Source of the DNA: JAUIET01 sp045105115
GTDB taxonomy: Bacteria > Pseudomonadota > Gammaproteobacteria > Pseudomonadales > JAUIET01
Reading direction: 5' to 3'
NCBI GenBank assembly: GCA_045105115.1
Contig: JBGCDE010000003.1
Span: 1-64,000, forward strand
Length of the DNA: 64,000 nucleotides
A program made the position numbers and the translations under genes. A model generated the notes under the pieces. It searched no databases and was not told the DNA's origin. It worked only from the letters and a program-made list of their open reading frames with translations. Of this stretch, positions 8,415 to 16,099 are shown one piece after another. Numbering within the stretch: position 1 is the stretch's first letter; each line of letters begins with the position of its first letter.

Positions 8415-11295
8415 ATATTATGATCCCAGCAGTGTAAGTCCATCAGCCAACGGCATGGTTCCAGAAGTTGATCTAGGCACACCAGCTGTTAGTTCAGATA
8501 AAATGATAAGCCTCACGATTGATGGTGTATCAATTGAAGTGCCTGAAGGCACCTCTGTGTTGAGAGCGGCTGCCAGCGCAGGCATTACGATTCCGAAGTT
8601 ATGTGCTACTGATTCACTACAGGCATTTGGCTCGTGTCGCCTATGCATGGTTGATATAGAAGGCATGCGCGGTAAGCCGGCGTCTTGTACCACGCCAGTT
8701 GCGCAGGACATGGTTGTTCACAGTCAGAATGAATCCTTGCAGCGTTTACGTCGCAATGTAATGGAGCTGTACATCTCTGATCATCCTCTGGATTGTTTGA
8801 CCTGTGCCGCAAACGGCGACTGCGAATTGCAAGACATGGCCGGTGTGGTTGGATTGCGCGACGTGCGATACGGATTTGATGGGTCTAACCATCTTGACTC
8901 AGTGAAAGACGAAAGCAATCCGTACTTCAGTTTTGATCCAGGCAAGTGCATTGTCTGTTCACGTTGCGTGCGCGCCTGTGATGAAGTGCAAGGCACACTC
9001 GCATTAACCATTGATGGTCGTGGTTTTGGTTCCAAAGTAGCGGCTGGTCAAGACACAAGTTTTATGGACTCTGACTGTGTGTCTTGTGGCGCCTGTGTTC
9101 AGGCGTGCCCAACGGCTACCTTGGTAGAAAAAGAAGTGCTGTCCATCGGTCAACCCAAGCGCTCAGTCGTGACCACCTGCGCCTACTGCGGTGTTGGTTG
9201 CTCATTCAAAGCTGAAATGCGTGGTGAGCAACTGGTACGCATGGTGCCTTACAAAGGCGGCAAAGCAAACCAGGGTCATAGCTGTGTGAAAGGGCGCTTT
9301 GCATTTTCTTATGCAAATCACCCTGATCGCATAACTACCCCCTTGGTTCGAGACAGCATTGATGAAGATTGGCGCGCAGTTGATTGGGATGAAGCCATCG
9401 AGTTCACCAGTCGCAAACTCAAATCATTACAGGATACTTACGGTGCGGAAAGCATCGGCGCAATTACCTCGTCGCGTTGTAGCAATGAAGAAACATACCT
9501 GGTTCAGAAGCTGGTGCGTGCCGGCTTTGGTACCAACAACGTAGATACTTGTGCGAGAGTGTGTCACTCGCCCACGGGTTTTGGTCTAAAGGCGACGCTA
9601 GGAGAATCGGCCGGTACCCAAACCTTTGACTCCGTGCAAAAAGCCGACGTAATTATGGTGATGGGTGCCAATCCAACGCAAGCGCATCCGGTGTTTGGCT
9701 CGCAGTTGAAAAGACGCTTACGCGCGGGCGCAAAACTGATAGTTGCCGATCCGCGAGCGATTGAACTGGTGCGTTCACCGCATATTGAAGCAGCCTATCA
9801 TCTGCCCGTAAAACCCGGCACCAACGTTGCGTTCATCAATGCAATGGCTCATGTTGTTGTGCGAGAAGGTCTGATCGATCGCGATTTTATGGCGGCACGG
9901 TGTGACGAGACAGCGGCTGATGCCTGGTTGAAATTCATCGCTCGTGAAGATAACTCTCCTGAGCACACCGAAAGCATAACCGGTGTGCCGGCGCAGGATT
10001 TGATCGAAGCCGCTCGCTTGTTCGCAACCGGCGGTAATGCAGCCATTTATTACGGACTGGGCGTGACTGAACACAGTCAGGGCTCAACTACTGTCATGGG
10101 TATTGCAAACCTGGCTTTGTCGACCGGTAACATTGGTCGTGAAGGCGTGGGTGTAAATCCTCTCAGAGGACAGAATAACGTGCAAGGATCTTGCGACATG
10201 GGCTCGTTCCCGCATGAGTTCCCGGGTTATCGACACGTCTCTGACGACAGCACTCGCAGCTTGCTGGAAAACGCCTGGCAGGTGTCTTTGGACAACCGCC
10301 CCGGGCTTCGCATACCTAATATGTTTGATGCGGCCATCAATGGTCGTTTCAAAGGTCTTTATTGTCAGGGCGAAGACATTGCGCAGTCAGATCCAAATAC
10401 CCATCACGTAGAACAAGCTTTGCGTTCTATGGAATGCCTGGTAGTTCAAGATCTGTTTCTAAATGAAACTGCGAAATTCGCGCATGTATTTTTACCCGGC
10501 TCAACCTTCCTTGAAAAAGACGGCACGTTTACAAACGCTGAACGAAGAATTAACCGTGTGCGTCGCGTAATGACTCCGGCTTCTGGTAAAGCGGATTGGG
10601 AAATCACAGTAGCACTCAGCAATGCCATGGGCTACGAGATGAATTACACTCACCCCTCTGAAATTATGGACGAGATTGCAGCTCTCACACCGACCTTTCA
10701 TGGAGTCAGCTATGGAAAGCTAGAGCAACTGGGCAGTATTCAATGGCCTTGTAATGATCAGCATCCTGAAGGCATGCCTATCATGCATGAGGAAGACTTT
10801 CCAATTGGCAAAGGTCAACTGGCGATCACTGAATACGTCGCCACTGAAGAAAGAGCCTCAAGACGATTCCCTCTGTTGCTGACTACCGGACGTATTCTCA
10901 GCCAATACAACGTAGGCGCACAAACTCGACGTACCGAAAACAGTCAATGGCACGCCGAAGATGTGCTGGAGATTCATCCTCATGACGCCGAAGAGCGTGG
11001 TATATCCCAAGGCGATTGGGTTGGTGTTAGCAGCCGCGCAGGCGAAACCGTATTACGCGCTAATGTCACTGAGTTAATCCAAGCGGGCGTTGTGTACACT
11101 ACCTTCCATCACCCTGAGAGTGGCGCGAACGTGATCACCACCGATAACTCAGATTGGGCAACCAATTGCCCCGAGTACAAGGTTACGGCGGTACAACTTG
11201 AGAAAGTGACTTCACCGTCAGATTGGCAAGCGCAGCATCAAGCGTTCTCCAAGCAGCAATTGAATCATTTGCACAGCTCTCAGGCGGCACCATGA
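8407..11295 (+). CDS. fdsA: NAD-dependent formate dehydrogenase alpha subunit (molybdopterin)
   Basis: 962 residues. The N-terminus carries a NuoG-like [2Fe-2S] domain (CATDSLQAFGSCRLCMVD), the His/Cys cluster motif HPLDCLTCAANGDCELQ, and two ferredoxin-type [4Fe-4S] motifs (CIVCSRCVRAC, CVSCGACVQAC). The catalytic part then opens with a further cluster motif (CAYCGVGC). The active-site ligand is Cys386 in DTCARVCHSPTG, so this is the cysteine rather than selenocysteine type. It holds the bis-MGD cofactor and oxidises formate to CO2. A C-terminal molybdopterin dinucleotide-binding domain follows. It overlaps fdhD by ATGA. Cytosolic; no Tat signal. Confidence 0.96.
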   Translation: MLEYYDPSSVSPSANGMVPEVDLGTPAVSSDKMISLTIDGVSIEVPEGTSVLRAAASAGITIPKLCATDSLQAFGSCRLCMVDIEGMRGKPASCTTPVAQDMVVHSQNESLQRLRRNVMELYISDHPLDCLTCAANGDCELQDMAGVVGLRDVRYGFDGSNHLDSVKDESNPYFSFDPGKCIVCSRCVRACDEVQGTLALTIDGRGFGSKVAAGQDTSFMDSDCVSCGACVQACPTATLVEKEVLSIGQPKRSVVTTCAYCGVGCSFKAEMRGEQLVRMVPYKGGKANQGHSCVKGRFAFSYANHPDRITTPLVRDSIDEDWRAVDWDEAIEFTSRKLKSLQDTYGAESIGAITSSRCSNEETYLVQKLVRAGFGTNNVDTCARVCHSPTGFGLKATLGESAGTQTFDSVQKADVIMVMGANPTQAHPVFGSQLKRRLRAGAKLIVADPRAIELVRSPHIEAAYHLPVKPGTNVAFINAMAHVVVREGLIDRDFMAARCDETAADAWLKFIAREDNSPEHTESITGVPAQDLIEAARLFATGGNAAIYYGLGVTEHSQGSTTVMGIANLALSTGNIGREGVGVNPLRGQNNVQGSCDMGSFPHEFPGYRHVSDDSTRSLLENAWQVSLDNRPGLRIPNMFDAAINGRFKGLYCQGEDIAQSDPNTHHVEQALRSMECLVVQDLFLNETAKFAHVFLPGSTFLEKDGTFTNAERRINRVRRVMTPASGKADWEITVALSNAMGYEMNYTHPSEIMDEIAALTPTFHGVSYGKLEQLGSIQWPCNDQHPEGMPIMHEEDFPIGKGQLAITEYVATEERASRRFPLLLTTGRILSQYNVGAQTRRTENSQWHAEDVLEIHPHDAEERGISQGDWVGVSSRAGETVLRANVTELIQAGVVYTTFHHPESGANVITTDNSDWATNCPEYKVTAVQLEKVTSPSDWQAQHQAFSKQQLNHLHSSQAAP

Positions 11296-12155
11296 CAGCA
11301 AACGGACCACAAAAGGCTGTGAGTCCGGAACCCTCAGAGTCGCTGCAAAGCGGTCAACAGCGTCGGCTTGTGCAACGCTGGGAAGACGGCGTAGAGTGCC
11401 AGCTTGAAGACGAACTGGTGACCGAAACGGCCATCGCCTTTGTCTACAATGGCATCTCGCATGCGGTAATGATGGCCAGCCCAATGAATCTCCAAGACTT
11501 TGCCTTGGGTTTTAGCCTCAGCGAAAGTGTATTGCGCAACGTTTCGGAAATGTACTCTCTGTCTGTCGACGAGACAGAAGCAGGCATTCAGCTCAACATG
11601 GAAATTGCTTCGCAACGCTTTGCGGCCCTCAAAGACCGACGCCGAAGTCTGGCAGGCGTGTCTGGCTGTGGCTTGTGTGGCGCAGAGTCCTTACAGGATG
11701 TGCAAAAACCCGTCACCGCGCTGTCATCAAACTTGGAAGAACTGCAGCCGGTTGCGCTGGAAAGCGTGCATAAGGCGCTGGCTGATTTTGAATCCATGCA
11801 AGCCACACGTGCATCAACAGGTGCTATCCATGCCGCCGCCTGGTGCAGACCTGATGGCACGATTGCTTGTGTACGTGAGGACCTCGGCCGCCATAACGCA
11901 GTTGATAAGGTGGTGGGTGCGCTCTTTAAAGAGGGCTGGAACACTGGCCAAGGCTTTCTGCTTCTATCCAGCCGTATCAGTTTTGAAATTGTTCAAAAAG
12001 CGGCGGTTCTCGGCATCACTAATATTGTTGCGGCCTCTGCACCGTCCACACTCGCGGTTGATCTTGCCAACAGGCACCACATAAGTTTGGCGGGCCGACT
12101 CAGTGAGCGCCGAATTACACTTTATACCGACGCCAAAGGAGTCATTTTGTCGTGA
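11292..12155 (+). CDS. fdhD: Formate dehydrogenase accessory sulfurtransferase FdhD (FdsC)
   Basis: 287 residues; start at the ATG overlapping the fdsA stop (ATGA). FdhD proteins move sulfur from a cysteine desulfurase to the molybdenum cofactor, which is needed for active formate dehydrogenase. The key CxxC is visible as GVSGCGLCGAESL, followed by the conserved REDLGRHNAVDKV and LLSSRISFEIVQKA segments. In Cupriavidus-type fdsGBACD operons the corresponding gene is called fdsC; gene order here is the same. The stop overlaps the GTG start of fdsD. Confidence 0.93.
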   Translation: MTANGPQKAVSPEPSESLQSGQQRRLVQRWEDGVECQLEDELVTETAIAFVYNGISHAVMMASPMNLQDFALGFSLSESVLRNVSEMYSLSVDETEAGIQLNMEIASQRFAALKDRRRSLAGVSGCGLCGAESLQDVQKPVTALSSNLEELQPVALESVHKALADFESMQATRASTGAIHAAAWCRPDGTIACVREDLGRHNAVDKVVGALFKEGWNTGQGFLLLSSRISFEIVQKAAVLGITNIVAASAPSTLAVDLANRHHISLAGRLSERRITLYTDAKGVILS

Positions 12156-12382
12156 GCGAACACATTGCGCGAGAAGTGCAACACAACCTGAAAATGTTCA
12201 ATGATATTGCCCGGAACCTAAGCCCCGGTCGCAATGAGCAGCAAGCCGCCGAGATGGTGGCCGCGCATGTAAAACGTTTCTGGTCGCCAATGATGATCGA
12301 GTCACTTGTTGAGGCGCGTGAGTCTATAGATTCAGAGCTGTTGGATGTGGCGAAAATAGCATTGCCGATGCTAGCTGAATAG
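12152..12382 (+). CDS. fdsD: Formate dehydrogenase delta subunit
   Basis: 76 residues starting with GTG, 4-nt overlap with fdhD. Small FdsD proteins are associated with soluble NAD-linked FDH; their role is thought to be assembly or stabilisation. The segment LSPGRNEQQAAEMVAAHVKRFW is typical of the family: a Met-Val-Ala-containing helix and the RFW(S/T)P element. Last gene of the operon; a large hairpin element begins 83 nt downstream. Confidence 0.88.
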   Translation: MSEHIAREVQHNLKMFNDIARNLSPGRNEQQAAEMVAAHVKRFWSPMMIESLVEARESIDSELLDVAKIALPMLAE

Positions 12383-12465
12383 CTGCGAGTCCTGACTGAA
12401 ACTTATTAGTCTTCTTGGGTTCGCTTCAGCGATTGTAGCTTCCCTGATTTAGATTTTGGCACTGA

Positions 12466-12613
12466 GGCTTTGGATTGAGTTTGGGCTTGCGAGACCGTGT
12501 GAAGGAGGGACCCCGAACACGAGCCTCCATGGATGGATTTAAAGCTGGCCCCGCGAGCAACGCGAGTGTTTTGGGTCCGGCGTGTCTCGTAAGCCCAAAC
12601 TCAGTCCAAAGCC
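12466..12613. repeat. 148-nt nested inverted-repeat element (hairpin/MITE-like)
   Basis: Outer arms of 30 nt (12466-12495 and 12584-12613) match as inverted copies at 28 of 30 positions. The two differences (T/C and G/A) still permit G-U pairing on one strand. Inside are second arms (12508-12520 and 12566-12578, GGACCCCGAACAC versus GTGTTTTGGGTCC) and an inner loop with CCTCCATGGATGG and CGCGAGCAACGCG. It sits between convergent genes. Compensatory-type differences suggest selection on folded RNA or a young mobile palindrome. No second copy is seen in this window. Confidence 0.7.
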
Positions 12614-12636
12614 GGACTTGATCCTCACACAAATTC

Positions 12637-13599
12637 TTATATGGGCATCTCAAAAGCAACTTTAATAGCCCCCGCCGATCGATTAGCCGCCGTATCAAAA
12701 GCCTCAACACCCGCCTCAAGCGGAAAACGATGGCTGATCATAGCCTTGCTGAGCTCAGGCTGATTGAGTAGCAAGTTCGCAGCTTCTTCAAAGGTTCGAC
12801 CCGGTGCCGCGCATTTATAACTGGTGGCGGGCAGAATATTCACTTCCTTCATCTGCAAACCCTGGTCAAACTCAACGCCATTCCACGGTGTTCCCAACAA
12901 GCTTATGCTCGCCATCGGCGCACAACATTGCACAGCCTCACGCATCGATTCAGTACTGCCAATAGCATCCACCACCAACCCATATGAGCCCAATCCTTTC
13001 GTGCTTGTATGTGCCGTCGCACCAAGGCGACTGGCCGCAATCTGCTGATGCTCGTAACGGGCCATAATGTCGCAATCAAAACCCCGTGAGATACACGCTG
13101 CCGCAGCCGCCAAGCCGATAGGTCCTGCCCCAATGACCAAGCATCGTTGATGCCGCCTCGCATCTTCAGGGAAGCGATCTAATCCTCTCAAAGCGATAGC
13201 GACAGGTTCCACCAGGCACGCCTCACGAGGGTCCAGACCAGAGGGTAGCTCCACCAGACGGTCTGCAGGCACGATCACATGTTCCGCCATGCCACCGTCG
13301 CGCATAACGCCCAGATACTCTGCGCCGTGCTCACAATGGCTTAAAAGTCCGTCATCGCAATAGTGACAGCTGCCGCAACCCATAACAGGCTCAACCGCAA
13401 CCGCCTTACCATTTGGAGCAATACCCGCAAATTCATGCCCAGGTGTTCGACCTTCCAGCCAGCGCAGCCCCATCAGGTGCAGGTCAGATCCGCAAATAGA
13501 ACTGCTCACAACCTTGATCGTGACGCCAGCGGACTCATCAATGTCGGTCTCAACGTAGTCGGGCTTACCGTCGCTGATTACTATCGCTTTCGTTTTCAT
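12637..13599 (-). CDS. Zinc-dependent medium-chain alcohol/polyol dehydrogenase
   Basis: 320 residues, slightly short for the family. The N-terminal GroES-like fold has the catalytic zinc ligands in SSSICGSDLHLM and TPGHEFAG, and a structural zinc loop CGSCHYCDDGLLSHC. The Rossmann segment is CLVIGAGPIGLAAAAACISRG. It resembles threonine/sorbitol dehydrogenase-like members rather than classical ethanol dehydrogenases. Substrate unknown. It stands alone, divergent from the shikimate kinase-like gene, and ends next to the large hairpin element. A genuine L-threonine dehydrogenase is encoded elsewhere (58.4 kb), so a different substrate is likely. Confidence 0.8.
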   Translation of the reverse strand: MKTKAIVISDGKPDYVETDIDESAGVTIKVVSSSICGSDLHLMGLRWLEGRTPGHEFAGIAPNGKAVAVEPVMGCGSCHYCDDGLLSHCEHGAEYLGVMRDGGMAEHVIVPADRLVELPSGLDPREACLVEPVAIALRGLDRFPEDARRHQRCLVIGAGPIGLAAAAACISRGFDCDIMARYEHQQIAASRLGATAHTSTKGLGSYGLVVDAIGSTESMREAVQCCAPMASISLLGTPWNGVEFDQGLQMKEVNILPATSYKCAAPGRTFEEAANLLLNQPELSKAMISHRFPLEAGVEAFDTAANRSAGAIKVAFEMPI

Positions 13600-13667
13600 G
13601 GCTCTCTCCGCTGGTAGCTGCGGACAAGACTACAATATAGAGTGTTGCTACAGATGATGATTTGCTA

Positions 13668-14165
13668 ATGTCAAAAGGCATTGTACTAATAGGGATGCCC
13701 GCTGCCGGGAAATCCACAATTGGAAAGCTGCTGGCTAAATTGCTTGGCTGCCAATTCGTCGATTCCGATCATTGTATAGAGCATCAGCAAGGAGCGAGTT
13801 TACAAGCCATCGTTGATAGCGATGGCTACAGCGTCTTCAAACGTATTGAAGAACACGTATTGCTAGGGATCGACCCTGAAAGCATGGTCCTGGCAACCGG
13901 TGGCAGCGTTATCTACAGTGATCCAGCCATGCAACATTTGGCTGCGAAGGCTCACATTGTGTACCTCAACGTTCAAGCCGACACGCTGCTAAGCCGTCTG
14001 GAGAATGCCGAACAACGCGGTTTGGCCAGAAAGCCAGGCCAGAGTTTTGCAAGCCTGTTGGCAGAAAGATTGCCTTTGTACGAACGTTACGCTGAAATCA
14101 ATATCAATACGGAAGGTCTCACGGCCCAACAAACCGCTGAAAAAATCGCCGAGCACGTTCGATAA
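13668..14165 (+). CDS. Shikimate kinase-like protein
   Basis: 165 residues; start taken at the ATG at 13668 (a TTG two codons earlier is possible). P-loop GMPAAGKSTIGK near the N-terminus, an FVDSDHCIE acid pair, FKRIEEHVL, and LATGGSVIYS where shikimate kinases have the GGG substrate loop. The C-terminal ERLPLYERYAEI matches the adenine/shikimate-binding end of the family. The third Gly of the loop is Ser, and the gene is not next to aroB as aroK usually is. It may be a second shikimate kinase or a relative with another small-molecule substrate. Confidence 0.75.
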   Translation: MSKGIVLIGMPAAGKSTIGKLLAKLLGCQFVDSDHCIEHQQGASLQAIVDSDGYSVFKRIEEHVLLGIDPESMVLATGGSVIYSDPAMQHLAAKAHIVYLNVQADTLLSRLENAEQRGLARKPGQSFASLLAERLPLYERYAEININTEGLTAQQTAEKIAEHVR

Positions 14166-14431
14166 GCTGCTGTTCGTCGGTTAATTAAACCCGATGTTCG
14201 CTGTCAGACAAGCGGTGCAGCTTCCTTTTCATGCCTGCTACCGTTCTTAAGTCTTTGAAATAAAAGTAAAATAATTGGCGTCATACGGTTTGCTATTACG
14301 ACTCTGCGTGTCTGTGATGCCGTACTCAGTTTGAGCAAAGATTGTTTGACAGCTCAGCCCTTTACAACTAGCTCGATAGATTAAAAAATGATCACTTATC
14401 GAATAGTAAATAGCTTTAGAGGGCAGTACAG

Positions 14432-14920
14432 ATGGCAGCGTCACTTGGACTTGGGAAACGAATAAGTATTGGAGTTGCCGCGGCGCTAGTGGCGGCGTGT
14501 AGTTCGAATCCAACCGTCACAACCAGTAAAGATCTTCAAACAAAGGGCGATCTGGCTTACCTGCAAGGTGATTGGCAAGCCGCTGAGGGACATTATCAGG
14601 CCATGGCGGAAGCGGTTCCTGATAATAGTACGGCCTGGCTGCGCACCGGCAATATGCGTTTACGGCAGAGTAATTACCAGGGCGCCATTGATGCTTATCA
14701 AACGGCTGCAAGTTCAGAATCTGACGGTGCCAAGTCACACTACAATTTGGCCACCAGCTATATGATGCTGGCCAGGGAATCCTTGCTTAAGGCACGTGAG
14801 AATTTACCCGAGCGAGACGTAGGTCAAATGATCATTGACGCTAAGCTCGCGCATTTTGATGCCTTAATGAGCTCATCAGTGGCCGGGGTGACTATGCCGG
14901 AATCAGGCGTATTTCGCTAA
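14432..14920 (+). CDS. TPR-containing lipoprotein
   Basis: 162 residues. The signal peptide ends in lipobox LVAAC (Cys ~23), so the protein is probably lipidated. About two tetratricopeptide-like units follow (GDLAYLQGDWQAAEGHYQAM; RTGNMRLRQSNYQGAIDAYQ), which usually mediate protein contacts. An AGAGGG Shine-Dalgarno precedes the start. Its 3' end overlaps the rhombosortase gene tail-to-tail by 18 nt. No enzymatic motif. The 266-nt upstream gap (14166-14431) shows a TTGACA at 14346 but no good -10 at matching distance. Confidence 0.75.
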   Translation: MAASLGLGKRISIGVAAALVAACSSNPTVTTSKDLQTKGDLAYLQGDWQAAEGHYQAMAEAVPDNSTAWLRTGNMRLRQSNYQGAIDAYQTAASSESDGAKSHYNLATSYMMLARESLLKARENLPERDVGQMIIDAKLAHFDALMSSSVAGVTMPESGVFR

Positions 14921-15562
14921 GTGCTGCGAAAACGCGGCATAGATTAGCGCGTACAAAAGCCCGCTGCTGGCACCCAGCAGGTGGGCTTGCTCTATCACTT
15001 CGCCACCCAGCCAGCCCGTATCAGTGGCTGGCGTTACTATATTCTCAAACACCAACTTAGTAAGCAGTGCGAACAACAAGATGCTGGCAAAACCTCGTTG
15101 AGCTGGCCAGAGGCGGATGCAGGCTATCGCGAACCACGCATGTAACACGCCGGATAAGCCGACATACCACCCGACGTCGGGGAACCACAGATAGATTCCC
15201 AGACTGATTGAGAGGGCGGAGAATGCACCTCCAAAAACGACATCTTTGGCCTGCCAGGCCGATTCAAACAAAATCGCTAGCAGAATCAGCCCGGCTGCAT
15301 TGAGTAGCAGATGATTCCAGCTCAGATGTATGAGATGACCGCTAAGCAGTCGCCACAACTCAAAGCTGGCAAATCCAGCTCTTTCGAAGCGCAATAGTAG
15401 CTGCCAGTCGTGAGGCAACAGTTGTAGGCCGACGCTGACCGCCAGGATGAGCGCGCTTGCAAGTAACGCTGGTTTTTCAGGCAATCTGCTTATATTCGTC
15501 ACCTCAAAAGCTAAGAAATCCGAGACATGTACTATAGCGGATTGCCCAGCGCAGACGCTCAT
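14903..15562 (-). CDS. Rhombosortase (rhomboid-family intramembrane serine protease)
   Basis: 219 residues with about six hydrophobic helices. The catalytic serine lies in the rhomboid motif VGLSGVLHAW and the catalytic histidine in EQAHLLGASSG near the C-terminus; the HLIHLSWNHLLLN helix is also conserved. Its compact size and GLSGVLH form match rhombosortases, which process proteins bearing a C-terminal GlyGly-CTERM sorting tail in Gram-negative bacteria. No GlyGly-CTERM protein is recognisable in this window. The start at 15562 lacks a clear Shine-Dalgarno, and the extreme N-terminus is uncertain. Confidence 0.82.
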   Translation of the reverse strand: MSVCAGQSAIVHVSDFLAFEVTNISRLPEKPALLASALILAVSVGLQLLPHDWQLLLRFERAGFASFELWRLLSGHLIHLSWNHLLLNAAGLILLAILFESAWQAKDVVFGGAFSALSISLGIYLWFPDVGWYVGLSGVLHAWFAIACIRLWPAQRGFASILLFALLTKLVFENIVTPATDTGWLGGEVIEQAHLLGASSGLLYALIYAAFSQHLAKYA

Positions 15563-15641
15563 AAACCGATACTGAGTTTGGCAAAATAAAAGTTAAAGCT
15601 TCCTGGAGTATTGCCGATAGCCTTTTGTACAGTCGGTGATT

Positions 15642-15816
15642 CATGTGGGAAGGGGCAAGGATGCTCCTGGATTTCGACTCAGGACCGGTCTGACCGCCGG
15701 CCCGAAACTACGAGGGTGTCAAAGCCCTGTGCATGGGGGAAGCTCCTGAAAAGGATTTCTAGAGCAACCCTCATGTACGTTTTCAAATTTGGCCTTACAT
15801 TTCCAGCAATTTTTTA
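15642..15816 (+). ncRNA. Candidate structured RNA, unassigned
   Basis: The 291-nt gap between the rhombosortase and glutaredoxin-like genes is GC-rich and highly foldable. CATGTGGG (15642-15649) can pair with CCCTCATG (15768-15775), closing about 130 nt. The same 3' strand can instead pair locally with GAGGGT (15712-15717). Internal helices include CCTG/CAGG around 15666-15682 and GCTC/GAGC around 15742-15764. A T-run ends near 15816. I recognise no known riboswitch, 6S, tmRNA, SRP or RNase P signature. A decayed mobile intron remnant, or structure on the opposite strand, is possible. Confidence 0.3.
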
Positions 15817-15853
15817 ACCCGTCTGGTGAACGCCGCGGGTTATTATTGCTGCC

Positions 15854-16099
15854 ATGCAAACCATCATTCTCTACGGAACCGATTACTGCCATCTCTGCGA
15901 GCAGGCCGAAGCGCTTTTGCGTGATTTAGCTGTGGATCAATATCAGTTACAAAAAATCGATATTTCAGACGATGACGCGCTGATGGACCTTTATTCTCTG
16001 CGTATTCCTGTTGCGCGTTTGCAAAATGCGTCAGTCGATTTGGGATGGCCATTTGATCGCGTCACTCTAACTGAATACCTTACAACGACTAAAACTTAA
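15854..16099 (+). CDS. Glutaredoxin-like protein (DUF836 family)
   Basis: 81 residues, single thioredoxin-fold domain. The redox motif is CHLC at residues 12-15 (TDYCHLCEQAEALL), and the cis-Pro equivalent is in LRIPVARL. Small proteins of this family are glutaredoxin-like; their physiological partner is generally unknown. It stands alone and converges with slt, overlapping it by 4 nt. A short hairpin (AACCCG/CGGGTT) lies just before the start region. Confidence 0.85.
   Translation: MQTIILYGTDYCHLCEQAEALLRDLAVDQYQLQKIDISDDDALMDLYSLRIPVARLQNASVDLGWPFDRVTLTEYLTTTKT

Noticed and set aside
11500..12084. 194-codon plus-strand frame overlapping fdhD
   Set aside because: It lies wholly inside a clearly functional gene in another frame, has no ribosome site and no recognisable domain.
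12426..12719. 97-codon minus-strand frame over the hairpin element
   Set aside because: It is read through an inverted repeat and into the zinc dehydrogenase gene; composition is arginine-rich and not protein-like.
15611..15817. 68-codon plus-strand frame in the structured gap before the glutaredoxin-like gene
   Set aside because: No ribosome site, no family resemblance; the region is better explained as structured non-coding sequence.
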